From positions 441,591,213-441,655,212 of the forward strand of contig NC_081407.1 in assembly GCF_030272615.1 (NCBI RefSeq): a stretch of 64,000 nt of DNA, given 5' to 3'. The DNA is from Cryptomeria japonica (taxonomy: Eukaryota; Streptophyta; Pinopsida; Cupressales; Cupressaceae). Shown here piece after piece: positions 21,531 through 33,520 of the stretch (positions are counted from its first letter, which is position 1; every line of letters begins with the position of its first letter). The position numbers were made by a program, and so were the translations under genes. A model generated the notes under the pieces. That model worked only from the letters and a program-made list of their open reading frames with translations, did not search any database and was not told where the DNA came from.

Positions 21531-23064
21531 TGATAGTTCTAATACTTAATGTAAGTACAGATCCAATAGCCAACAAGATGAGAGGGGGGGGTGAATCATA
21601 CAAACTTAATCTTCCTTAAAAACATCAGATTCAACCTCAGTAACATATACTTCACTAATATAACCAAAACTGCTAAACATGCAAACTCAAAAGCATATAA
21701 ACATCATATCACTCATAACACTAGATTTAACACGGAAACCCAAATAGGGAAAAACCACTATGGGATTTCAGACCCACTAAGAAATATACTCTTCTAGAGT
21801 ATGCTCAGTTAAAAGCAAATCCTGTTAAAGATTACAAACACATTGCTAGATGTGACCCGGTTAAGGGATTTCCCTCAGATCTGTTAGGATCTTCACCTTG
21901 TTAGAAGTGACCTTGTTAAAGGATTTCAAACACTCAATCAGAATGTCACCTTGCTAGAGGGTTTTACAAATAAGACTGTTAAGTCCACTCGGTTAAGAGA
22001 TTTTCTGTCACTTTCACAAAATAATAGTAATAAAAATCTATCTGCAACTTCACATCTAAAATGATAAAGCAGATTCTTATTTGCTCAATACAATTTAGAC
22101 ATAGAACTAATCTTGTCCATCTACTGGGCTTCTATACTCTATTAATCAAATAGGTCTTCAAGCTTCTATGCTCGGTAATCACTATGTAGCATCCTTGTGC
22201 ATACATTTTCCCGCATGCATTGTTTATCAACAGTTCCCTATTTATAAACAATTAGCTAACCGCTTAATCTCTTTGATCACACTTCCCATGATCAATCATA
22301 GCCATCAGATCTTCAAACTTGTCCAGGTTCAATGTATCCTTTGATCTGAAAAATGTTTTACCCTGCCTTGGAACTTGCATACATTTCTTGGAACTTGTGC
22401 TAGGGTAATGTGGTTCAATCTGCACTGTAGATCTTCATGCCAATTTTCCTTTGACATAGATTCATTAACAAACTTCATGCATGACATACCAATCATTTAG
22501 TCAGTTCCAGCTCATCAGCTTCCTTCATTAAATAACGCATGTAACCATTTAATGTATTCTATTACATCTCAGTTACAACTCGGTTACAACTCAGTAACAA
22601 CTTGATGAATACTAAACTTTACTCGGTAGACATTCTGCCTTCATTAACTGATAGTGATAACCTTAGGGTTTACCTACTAGGTTGTTTACTCGGTAACATA
22701 GTATAGTATTAACCTTACAATTTACAACATATGTATGATGTTAAAACAATCTAAACATCATGATCTCATCATTGTCTAAATCAGTAATAGGTTCCCATTG
22801 AATACCTTATTCATCCCCTTATTCATCATATTCTTTATGTGTCTTTTATCGACATCTTTATACTCATCAAATCATACTTCTCAAGATATGGCAACATCAT
22901 ACTGAATTAGAAAATCAATTTCTTGACATCAATGACAAAATAATAATATTAAGACAGTAAATCATCCTTAATCAGTTATGTCCATAATCATCAACAACCT
23001 TCTCAATATCCTTATTGAAATGTCAACAATCTCCCATTGTCTGTTATAATGCCAAATACTAACA
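21531..23064 (-). repeat. 5' LTR of nested copia
   Basis: 1,534 bp, matching 7430-8950 plus 16856-16867. The plus-strand right edge reads ATACTAACA, then gypsy coding sequence resumes. Confidence 0.92.
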
Positions 23065-23401
23065 ATAAATTAATAAGATTTATTTTGACATGAGGAGGCA
23101 AATTTTTTCCAATATATACCAACTTAGGGGATGATTCCATCCCTAAGTTTACTTCCTCTAGTTCCTCTAACTTAGTGGTTGATTTCTGGTGTAGATGACT
23201 ATCACTGTAACTAAACATACCTTCCAGTTCTACCAACCCTTTAGGTATTTCATTAGTTTCTAACTGAACTAAGTCATTTCCAAACATAGTTTATCTGTTT
23301 TCAACCACTTCCACCAAGACATTTCAATCAATTTTTTGCCCATCATAGTCATCAATGCATTGTATAAACCTGAGAATATCTTCATCATCAGCAAACACTT
23401 G
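23065..23401 (-). pseudogene. Gypsy pol piece between extra RNase H and RT
   Basis: Minus-strand frame from 23287 reads to the copia edge with the conserved LPPHVKINLINLL, which normally precedes the RT. With the copia removed it continues at 7429 in the FAWSYEDL segment. This pinpoints the copia insertion inside pol. Confidence 0.8.
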
Positions 23402-24283
23402 CTAATTATATACATTGTCAGGAATGGCAGGCCTAGCTTTTACCTCAACTGTGGATATACCGGTTAGTGTTGCATCATCATTCTTTAATGCAATATTTCC
23501 TAAGAAATCTGCCATGATATTTTTAGATCTTTCTATCCAATTTATAGAGAATGCACTAAAATGCTCAATGACATCCCATACTGCATTATTGTATCTTTTC
23601 AATCTATCATTCTTACATGTATACTTAGCTCTAACTTGAGAAACAACCAATTCTGAGTCTCCTAACACTTTTAACAATTTAATCCCATGCCTTTTTGCAA
23701 CTTCAAGCCCCAATAGCAAGGCTTCATATTCAACAGTATTATTTGTACATTGAAAGGCTAGCAAGAAGAAATACTTGAAAGTTATACCTGATGGGGATAC
23801 AAAGAGAACTCCTACTCCAAATCCTTCTTTTGAACAAGTACCATCAAAATACATGTGCCACAAATCATGTTGTTGGGATTCCAATTCAGTCACAATAGAA
23901 TTAGTGTTTTTCAATTGAGGCAATATTGGTTGTATTCTAAAATTGTCTAGATCCACATTAATCATACAATTCAGCATACTAGGGTCTACTTTCTCAATCA
24001 CCCTAGGGGCACATGGTTCTCTATACAATTTAACATGGCTTCCATTAATAGGGATAGTAGCATATGATAGATCTAACTGAACATTTCCACCCACTGCTGC
24101 AGCCCACTGCCTAGACAACAACATGCCATAGTGAGGTTTAGTGTCAGTTACAATGACATCCATCTTGTATGTTGCTTCAGGGAAGGATGCTATTTTTACT
24201 TCAACATCTTTCATGGTACCCATCACTAGCACTTCTCTATTATCCATAGCATAACATTTCCCATACATTGTACTCACTGACAA
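23402..24283 (-). pseudogene. Gypsy protease C-half followed by an extra RNase H
   Basis: 293 codons. The first about 140 are protease C-half and linker (MLLSRQWAAAVGG marks the protease end). From about residue 140 there is a complete RNase H fold: YFDGTCSKEG (first Asp), NTVEYEALLLGL (Glu), LGDSELVVSQV (Asp) and ADFLGN (last Asp). The DEDD set is therefore intact, unlike the gypsy RNase H at 6319-6621. The form resembles the archaeal-type aRNH of Tat elements. Its place between protease and RT is notable, since many descriptions put it after the first RNase H. It would remove the RNA strand during cDNA synthesis. Confidence 0.85.
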
Positions 24284-24289
24284 TCCTAA

Positions 24290-24778
24290 TTATTTCATTA
24301 CACCATAGGGCATTACATTTGCAGCTGCACTAGAGTCTATCATACAGTTTTTAATTAACCAGTTATTTACTAATAAAGTAACATAGAAAGGATCAACACA
24401 TGAGGGTTGTTGTGTAATAGTTGTTCCAACATATACCTCTAGGGTTTGCAGCTCCTGGTCCTTTTCATCCTTAGTTGAACCAGAAGGTGAAGATGTGTTA
24501 CTGTCAGGTATCTTAGAAAACAAAGATAGAGCAACTTCTCTATGTTCTTTTATTTTCAATAATTCTATCAATGAGACAGTAACCTTCATCTGGGTGAGAG
24601 CCCGAGTCATATCAAATGTGGAATTATTAATCACCTTAGTTGTAGCTTTAGCTTTCTCTATTTTAGGCTGACTTGCCTTCTTTATTGCAGAAATTCCTTG
24701 TATATCACCAGCCTTATCATCCATAGTTTTAGCTGTATCCTTTAATTTGTCATCCCCCTTTTGACTGTCTTGGGGCAA
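24290..24778 (-). pseudogene. Gypsy Gag-Pro junction and protease N-half
   Basis: Same frame as the pieces on both sides. Ends with LIKNCMIDSSAAANVMPY, the aspartic-protease active site, but D-S-S in place of D-S/T-G. A stop lies between this and 24283. The upstream half is Lys-rich linker. Confidence 0.75.
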
Positions 24779-24802
24779 GGTATCTTTACTTGCTGCTTTC
24801 TT

Positions 24803-27218
24803 CTAAGATATCTCTTTTAGGAACGTTGAACCAGGTTCACCTTGGTCCCCATCCTTCTTAGTACCTCTCAAATTGTAGTTGTGCTTGGCTTTGGCTACAA
24901 CAACCTTAGTGAGATTTCTTACTTCTTCATCAGTGGGTCTTCTGAGATGAACTTCTTCATCTTCAATTGTTACCACATTCAAAGTGGGATGCCAATCAAG
25001 TGACAATTGTCCTTGGTAAGACCTTTTACTATTCAGCACATCACATTCACTAAGTTCACCTTGTAATGACTCATCATCACTTTCTATAATAGTTTCAAAC
25101 ATATTTATGTCAGGCTCAGCCTCTTGTCTCATGGATAATTTAAGGGCTTGAGCTACAACACACTAATGAGGAGAATGTGGTCCATCACAAGCCATGCACC
25201 AAGGAGTATTTTGCATGTTATGAACATTTCCTCCTTTTAAAGGATCTGGGGTATCCTGGTTCTAAGTATTCTTTGGTTTCTCATTTTGAGGCTTACCATC
25301 CTTCCAAGTAGTGTTGTAAGGCATGTCATGCAACCTAGGAGGTCTGTCTTGCAAATTATAATGAGGCTTATCATTTTTACTTACCTTGGCAGTAAGATCT
25401 TTCATTGCAGTCACTAATTTCTCTATTATGTCTTCTTCTTTAGCAACTTTATTAGGTTGTTGTTTTGATTCTTGCCACATCCTACCATCAGTTCTTCTCC
25501 CTAGTTTCCCAAATGCTTTTCTATTTCTCTCTACATTGATGGCAGCTCTAAATGCATCTCTCAGGCTATGCGGATTTTAATCCCTCAAAATATAGGCCAT
25601 TTTAGAATCAAAGGCATTGTAATAAGTATTCAGGCACATATTGTCATCTAACCTCATTACCTGATATAGCCTATGCATTGCTTTATGAAATCTGGCATTA
25701 AAATCTATGACAATTTCATTGTCAGACTTTCTGATATTGTTGAACTCATTGAGCATGAAGCTCACATTAGTCTTGTCACCATATTGTTCCTTCAAGCAAT
25801 TTTAAAAATCTTCCCAAGACCCAATGCTATTCACAGGGAGACCCCTATACCAGTCTCTTGCATCATCTACCAAAGATTGTACAAATAATTTTAGTATGAC
25901 ATCTTCATCCACAATTTCATAATCATTTATCAAGTCACCAAAAGATTTTAAGTGCTCTTCTGCACTGATTGCATTATTCCTAGCTAATTTGTGAAGTCTA
26001 TCTCTCAATTCAATAGGAACATGGTTGGGGTATCCTGAAATTCCATCAAAAAAGAGCTACCTATAAAGTTCTAGGTTAATAGGTCTTCTTTGGAATTGGT
26101 TGGCAGCATGGTTATTTCCCATGTTCATTCTTACATTGGGGCTTTGAGTCATAGAGATCTAATTACTTTGGTTAGTAACAGGGGCTTGATTGGTTGTGGT
26201 AGTGCTAATAGGTAGAGTTGGCTACATTTTAAAAGGAAGGAGTGAAGTTTGCTAAGGAGTAGGTTTATTTAGATCTAGTGAAGGAAACATGATAGGAGGA
26301 GCCTTCAGATAACTAATCTTTCTCTTAACTTCTTGGTTAGCTACTTCTAATTCAACTTTCTCTAATTCCATTTGCAAATCTTATTTCTCTTTCCTCATCC
26401 TTTCCATCTCTCTTTCATGTGCAGATAACATGTGAGAGATCTCAGCTGTAGACTTAGATCCAGACCCACCTTCCATGCATTTCTTCTTTCCTTTGTCAAC
26501 ATGATTTCTAACATGTTGTGGGTCACTAAGAACTTCCCTACTTGGTTGCACTATTGACTTGTATGTAGGTTTGGTCTTGGGAACTAAAATTTCCCTAATC
26601 ACTAGACCTTCATCCTCACTCTTGGCCTTTTCTTGGGCAAGTAACTCAAGGTTAGAAATTTGTCTTAGAAGCCTGTCTCTCTCCATCAATCTTTACTTCT
26701 CTCTCTTTATCTACTTCCTTTTGTGCTCTTAAGGAAATTAAATGATGGACTCTTTTGTTTAGGACTTCAATTTCTTGGGATACCTTATCATCCTCAGGGA
26801 AGATTTCTTCAGAGTCTGACATATTGACTTGGTCAATATCAATTAAACTGATGTTTCCATCAATTGTCCTAGGTACAAAATCTCTCTTAATGTTTGAACT
26901 ACTTCTGTCCTTACCAGAAAAACTAGCATGGGATATCCCTTGATTTGAAACCTAGACATCTTCTATATTCCCAAACAAACCAGAATGGAAACCTAAAATA
27001 TCATGTTCAGATTTGCGGGAAGAAGAATTAGAATTTGCATAAACTGGTCTCTCAGATGACTTACCCATATTGATGCTTTTTTGTACCCAAGAAGCATTAG
27101 ATGGCTCCTGTACAACTGATCTTTTCTGGTCTCTCCATGATTGTTCAGGTAATCCCTCTTGCAATGTCTCATGAGGATGCTTCTTCATGAAAGACTTGGT
27201 GTTCCTTCCTTTATGCAT
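24803..27218 (-). pseudogene. Gypsy Gag, several in-frame stops and one frameshift
   Basis: Open pieces 24803-25132, 25262-25480, 25577-25795, 25802-26008 and 26381-26689 share one frame. The first piece (26952-27218, start of Gag) is in another, so a shift lies near 26700-26950. The capsid domain spans 26008-25577 (LKLFVQSLVDDARDWYRGLP, then NEFNNIRKSDNE). A CCHC-like knuckle near 25150-25200 (CMACDGPH...C) has a TAG inside it. Several stops read as CAA or CAG changed to TAA or TAG. The N-terminal third is charged and Glu/Lys-rich (26381-26689), probably coiled. Confidence 0.8.
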
Positions 27219-27490
27219 TATGCTTGTTTTCTAAAAGAATTTCACTTTTTTAAAAGGGTTGGTTATGATTGTCAGAGTCGACACCCACAAAGACTGTGGG
27301 AAATAAGAAAACAAGCTTTACACATGATACTTGCCAATTTTTTAAAACAAAAAATCATGAAAATTTTTCAAAGAGAGAGAGAGACAACACAAATCAAAGA
27401 TCATGCAAAATTCTTTCAACACAGATATCCAAGCAACATTTTGAACCAATTCAAATGTCAATCTGCAACATTGATACACACTATGACTCT
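27219..27490 (-). other. Short leader of the giant gypsy element
   Basis: About 270 bp between primer site and Gag start on the minus strand. No gene. Contains a GA-rich run near 27372. Confidence 0.6.
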
Positions 27491-27507
27491 CCCCAGCAGA
27501 GTCACCA
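27491..27507 (-). other. Primer-binding site of the giant gypsy element
   Basis: Minus-strand TGGTGACTCTGCTGGGG, four bases from the LTR edge at 27512. It closely resembles the primer site described for Ogre-like elements, reported as complementary to a tRNA-Arg. This fixes the inner edge of the 5' LTR. Confidence 0.8.
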
Positions 27508-28422
27508 CTTTTGTTAGTCTCAAATTCTGATTCCCTCTTATCCCCTATAAGAAAATGAACAACTCTATCTGCATATGAAGAGATCAAGGAAAAAGAATAT
27601 TAGAGTAAAATATGACAAGGTTTCGAGAACCTTCTACACTTTGAACTTATCCAAAGTTCAAGCCGGTATACCTTTTGTGAATGATTTCACACTTTTAAAT
27701 GAGATCCATAGTAAAACAGTGTCCAAAAACCAGTGGATTTTATTGCCTCAATATAAACTGAAATAATAAAGTAAAACTTATGCTCATTTTCAGTATTGAT
27801 CCTCAAGAGATGTAGAAAGAAAACCACAACTCACACTAGTGCCTTATCCAGGCTATAGAGTCATCTAAATTAAGTATGGATTTCACAATTAAACATCCCC
27901 ATACATCTCATCACTTCGGCTTCTATTAACCCCATACATGCCTGACATATATAAGAGTTCTTTCTTGTTAAACTAAACAGTGTTTATCAAATTCAAATCT
28001 TCAAACAAAGTAACCTACTGATAGAGATATTTCATGCGTATTTAATTCCTCTCCTGAAGAGAAAAGCTAAGAAACATATCCATAAAGATTGCATTACAAT
28101 CCATTTTCAGTAGATTAACCCTAGATTAATCAAATGAAACCAGCAAATTATTGTAATCACACCAAAAGACAACATAGTTTTAGGCTCGAAAGTTTATGAT
28201 CTGTATATTGATATTCATTCTTGAAAAAATCTTACATAACTCAAAGTATTCTCTGTAATAACTAAAAAAACCCAGATATATTTCTGCAGAGTTTCTTTAC
28301 AAAATTCTTGTGATCCCTTTTACACTAGTCCTGATATCCATTTATAATATTCTGGATGCTTACAAGCTTCGGACATTCCTAAGAAAAGTTTGTTACAAAC
28401 CATGATACACTCCAATAAACAG

Positions 28423-31400
28423 TTACAAATCCTTCTCAATATCAACGACCTCTTTTGTTTGTTGTTCTGTTGCAACCTCTTCTACTTTCTCTAGAGCATC
28501 TTCCTTTTGTTCGACATATTTTCCCTTCCACTCCTGGAACACTTCATCACTTGGCCAAGCAGACATAACTATCTTCTATTTTATTCCTTCTAGCCTCTTC
28601 CAAGTGACCCTTAACTGCCCAATTTCTATTTCTATGAAACCATAATGTGATTTCACTTTTTCAATTTCTTCAATTGTTTGGACAAATAGGGATGTGTCAT
28701 CAATGTTAATAATTTCATTAACCTTTAAGGACAATTTATGGTCCAACCCTTCTAGCCAGGTATTCTCCTCTTTCAACTGAATTGGACCAACAAATCCCCC
28801 TGGAAACAATTCAAATTTGTGATCTGAATATTCTTTTCTATATAATTGGGCTTTTCTTTTTACACCTGCCCTTTCCTCTGAGAGTATATTCATCTCTTTT
28901 ATGAACTCACTGGTGGGCCTTAGACTGTCATTCTCTTCTGCATCTGCATGGGATGAACACATGAGCTCTAACTCCTTACCTCTAGGAATCCACTTACTTA
29001 GGATTGGTTCCAAAGTGGCTTCATCCTCTCTAAATTTAATCAAAACATCCAGAATCCTCTTCATATTAAAGTATACAATGGAGGCTTTGACTAAATCAGC
29101 AAACTTCAAGATTGTAGCTTTCACCTTTTCTTCATATTTGTTTGCAAACAAGGCTTGAGCCTGTTTCAACTTTTCCAGCTCATGTTGGATAATTTGAGCT
29201 GACTGGAAACAAGAAGGCATAGGAGAAGGGGGATATTCTATAATGGGGCTAGAAGGTGGAGGTCTTGCTAGAGAGGAAGCTATCATGAGTGTAGAGGATT
29301 CACCTGGATGGTGCTGACCTGCCAACTAACTCTGAAGTCTAGCGATAATGTTGTCCTTGTTGGCTATTCCCTCTTTGGCATCATTGTAAGCCTTTAAGAC
29401 GATCTTGAATTTCAATTGGAGATTAGCTCTTTCTTTTGCCTCTTTCTCTGCTACTGCCACAGTGAACTTTGCACTTTCCAAATCTCTACTTGCAGCTTCC
29501 ACTACCCCTATATCTGGGACTCTCTTAACAATCATGCCTCCTAAGAGACTAGAATCTGATGCACTTTTCCTCCTTTTGTTCTCGTCCTTCTTCAATGACC
29601 ACATGACTAGAGCAGCATTATCCTTGTTGAAGGTCACTCCTTCCATTGGCTTTGTTTCCTTCCTTACTGCTTCAAGAACTAGAGCATCAACTATATCCCA
29701 TTTAGGGAGGATTAACACACCAGCTTTAGACACTATCTCTCTTCCTTTCTTAGGGGTAATAGTCTTAAACTCTTCCATCATTTCTTGCTTTATTTCTTCT
29801 TCCACCTGAGTTGCATCTCTGAGAGGCTGTTCACTCTTCCTCTGCTCACATCTAACCTTGAATTGTTCCATGTTCTGCTTCCACACAAATTGCATGAAAA
29901 CCCCCGTTGTAACAAAATTACTGTCAACCAGGAATTCCTCACTGGCTTGCTTAACAGTAAGGTCTAATTCTTAGCCCTTTAGCTCACCATCAGTCAAGTT
30001 CATTTCAGCACTAGGTGGCTCTTCTGGCATCCCCTCTTAGGTCTCCTCATAGGTATAGGCAATCTCACCAAGACTCCCTAACTTTAATAATTGTTTAGCC
30101 ACTGCTTTCTCATCTCCTATGTGGATAGGGGACTGAGATGGAGAATACTGAGGTTCATCAGTTTCAACTTCCTTCCCCACTCTTTGCCTTTTAGGGGAAT
30201 CTTGGATGTGAATGACATCTTCAATTTCTCTTTACCCTCTTGAAGTGGAAGGCTCACCTGTCACTGGCATCATCACAGTGTACTTTGATTTCTTATGCAT
30301 TACATAGTCACAAGGTGGGATAGCCTTAGCAAAGGCAAGCTTAGCTAGGACCAATTTAACCCTGTTAGGATCATTTTCCATTATAGCCTCTCTTTTTTCT
30401 TTTAAGGTCTGCATGAGGTCTTCAAAATAGAGAATCCAGAATTTGACTTTCTCCTCAAAAGGGTTAAATCTAGAAAGAGGGTCATAGCTACTATCAAATT
30501 GATGAATAAAATTAAGTGCCCTTTTATACGCAACCCACTTCTCCTTCCTCGGTTCCTATTCATCTAAGTTGAATTCATTCCTAATTAAATCTTCAGTGAA
30601 CTGAAATTGGTGAGGCCTACCTTTACATACTGCCCTCTTCCTGAACATTCCATTGAAAAAGTCCTCAGGGTTTGCACATCTTGAAACTGTAGTTGACAGC
30701 CTATATGGCTTAAAGAATTCTTCAAAATATTTCCACCCACCTTTAGTGATTACAAAATGGTGGGCCATGGTGATAGTTGGGAAAATGGTCCCTTTACCTC
30801 TATTGGGCAGCTCTGCCTCTTGTACTCCTCCAATTTGTCTTAATACTTTTGTAATTCCTATCTTCAATGGGACCTGATAGGGCAGTAAATAGGGAGTACT
30901 TGTAAAACCATACACTCTGGAAACAGTAGAAACGGGGTACAAATACATGTCTCCCCAATTGTGAACAATTTTAATACCCTCTAAAAACTCTTTAGGTCTG
31001 AGGAATTCCAAGAGAGCCTTAGGAATCATAGGGTTTTCTATGCATAAAAGAATTCTAATCTTAGATGCAAAGCATCTATCAAACTTCAGAAAACTAGCAT
31101 CTTCTCTATACCAAGATAAAATAGTGCTCCAAAGTTGGATAGGCATCTCTTCCTTATCCTTTACCTTGACCAAGTCTATCTCCTTTGCAAAATATCCAGC
31201 ACCTTTGAACAAAAACATGTGCATTAACAGGGAGTACCATCCAAATGACCTATCCACCTTACCATTTTTTATCCCTACTAGCCTTGCATGAATTGCATTA
31301 GTAAGGTATGGTGCATAATCAAATGTTATCATTAGAGAGGGGTTTAGAATTTGTGTAATCATTAGCATGTAATGAGTTGGCATTTTTCTCTCAGCATCTT

Positions 31401-31971
31401 CTCCAAAGATCTGACATAGTGCCCAATACATACCCTTAGCTCTCAGAGTAAACAAATTGAGGGAGAATGGTTCCATTGTGCAGGGTCGTACAACCATTAA
31501 CCCCCCTATCTTAACAAAAAACTCTTTCAATGGGCCACTCCTAAGATGATCCCTCTGTGCATTATAGTTCTGCACTAATGACTCAAATTCAATAGATTCT
31601 AACAAATTGGAAGCGTCACTGAGTTTAAACAAGTTTCTGAATTCATCATCTTTTATTTCAATCAGGGTTGTTTCCTTCACACTCCTGATACATCTTGCTA
31701 TAGGGTCATAATTTTGTTCATTCAGGGTCAACAAATCTACATCCATGAATACACCAGGGATCACAAGCTTCCCTACATCCAGTTCCCATATGCTATTCAA
31801 AGGGGCAAGGGAATGTCTTTGACCAAAACCTACTTTGAACAGTCCTAAACCTGATATCCCTATTTCTGGATCCCTTAACCAATTACCTTTATCATACAAG
31901 CCATCCCCAATTCTCAGACGAGGGTTATTTGGTACTAATTCTTTGGCCTTTGCCCCGACATTGGTAGACAT
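28423..31971 (-). pseudogene. LTR-encoded ORF of unknown function, right copy (~1,180 codons, six stops, no frameshift)
   Basis: One minus-strand frame from ATG 31969-31971 to TAA 28423-28425. It is broken only by stops at 30556 (TAG), 30232, 30037 and 29971 (TAA), and 29326 and 28576 (TAG). The left LTR has sense codons at the first five sites (CAG at 30556 and 29326); the sixth lies outside the left copy. The ancestral frame was therefore open. Layout: residues 1-470 globular, with LRDPEIGISGLGLFKVGFGQ near the start and GGWKYFEEFFKPYRLS near 430; a basic patch near 590 (KRQR); then about 500 residues rich in Glu, Lys and Gln, probably coiled. No catalytic motif, signal peptide or clear membrane segment is seen. 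It is the same sense as gag-pol, so it could be read from the LTR promoter. Function unknown. Confidence 0.75.
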
Positions 31972-32384
31972 GGTTAACTATTCTAAAAAATCATCACAAA
32001 TGTTCTTGTCTTGGTAATTCACTTTTCTTGTCAACTCCCTTCTTGGTGCCATCTTGAAAATGCAACTATACCAATTGAAACTAGCATAGACCTCTAATAA
32101 AACAATTCACATAGTAAGAACTGAAATTAGACCAGAATTATCAAGAAATGACACAAAAACCTATTATTCACTTGAAGAAAATCACTCCACTCCAATTGCT
32201 CTGCAATAGACTTCGATGAAATGATATTAACATTCAACATGATGGGGACTTCTAATACAGCAAGTTGGCATTGAATTTCAAGAATTAACCCCGCATGCTT
32301 AGCCATCACCTCAAAATTGAATTCACAAACCGAATTCAAAAACAGGCTCCAATAGGTCATAACTTCTCTGAGTATTTTTCTCTG

Positions 32385-33520
32385 TTTCGCTCTTTTGCTA
32401 TTTTGCAAAACATAAAACCTTTGCACTTTTCTTTTGTGAAGCAATGCTGGCTATTGGATCACGAGAACTTACACTGCCTTTATCTCCATCTGATCTCTTT
32501 GTGTTAGTGTCGGGTCCCACCTTCTTTTCACTATTTTGCAGGCTTTAACACTCGTGCACTTTTCCTTCACAAAGCCATGCCAGCCATTAGATCAAGCTCT
32601 AACTGCCTAGTCTTTAACTCCAATAATGACCGTCAGTTTCACTAACTAACTGTGCTTCACCTTGACGGCTAATGGTTTTCACCATTTCGCAGAGACTAAG
32701 CTATAGGCATCTTCGGACCACGAAAAAATGATGACCATTGGATCGACCATGAGATGAATATCTTTTAACAGGCTTCAAACCTCTCAAGTGGGACCTTTAT
32801 TCTCGGAGATTACTTGCATCACCTCGTCACCGGTTAACAAATGCCACATGGCAGTCGACCATTTGCCCAAGAAGTTCCATCGGGTTCCATTCTGAACCGC
32901 CACGTGTTTTACTGCACTATTTTCCACATATCTGCTGGTTGAAATCAAGGCGGGCCCTCAACTACCCTTCAGAGCCACGTGTACTGGACATGTCACTATT
33001 ACACTCTACAAAACACACCATTTGTCCTGCCACGTCATGCCTTCGTGTGATTGCCACATGTCTTTTGCCATTTTGTGATGACTAACTTGTGATCATCTTG
33101 TCTTCACGAATCCACACGGGTTGTTAGATCTCAAGAACTTGCTTGTTGGTTATCCTTTCTATGACCACCTCGCCCGGGCCCACCACCTTTTCACTACTTC
33201 ATGATAGGTAGAACACATGCATCTTCTGGCTGTGAATCAATGCGAGCCGTTGATTCTTTTCCAACTCGATCACAATTTAACCAAGGAAAGTCGCTCATCT
33301 TCGGGACGAGCCACGTATTTTTGTTGTTTCGTAGAACTTATACCATGTGCATCTCGGGCTAGCGAATCAATGTGAGTCGTTGGATCATAATCAAGATGTA
33401 GTTCTTTTATCCGTTAGTTAATCCACCTGGTCGGGCCCACCAAGGCTTTTTGCTACTTCGTGAAACTTAACTTGTCAGCATCTCTGCTTAACGAAACAAT
33501 GACAACCATAGGATTAACAA
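32385..33520 (-). repeat. Degenerate ~130-bp tandem boxes in the LTR, right copy
   Basis: Counterparts of the 3225-4370 boxes, with starts near 32393, 32528, 32680, 33066, 33190, 33320 and 33450. Retention in both LTRs shows the array is a constant part of the U3 region. Confidence 0.6.

Larger units (their letters stand above)
7430..23064 (-). mobile_element. Nested Ty1/copia element (minus strand), inserted in the gypsy RT lead-in
   Basis: LTRs are 7430-8950 plus 16856-16867 (1,533 bp once the nested element is removed) and 21531-23064 (1,534 bp). Minus-strand ends are TGTTGG/TGTTAG...CTATCA. The initiator-Met primer site is at 21517-21528 and polypurine tracts are at 16868-16880. Coding order on the minus strand is gag, protease, integrase, RT, RNase H. 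The gypsy coding sequence stops at 23065 and resumes at 7429 in a conserved motif, which proves insertion into it. I could not see a clean 5-bp target duplication (TTAAT left, ATAAA right). Aligned LTR stretches differ at roughly 3% of positions. The coding region has frameshifts and stops. Confidence 0.9.
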
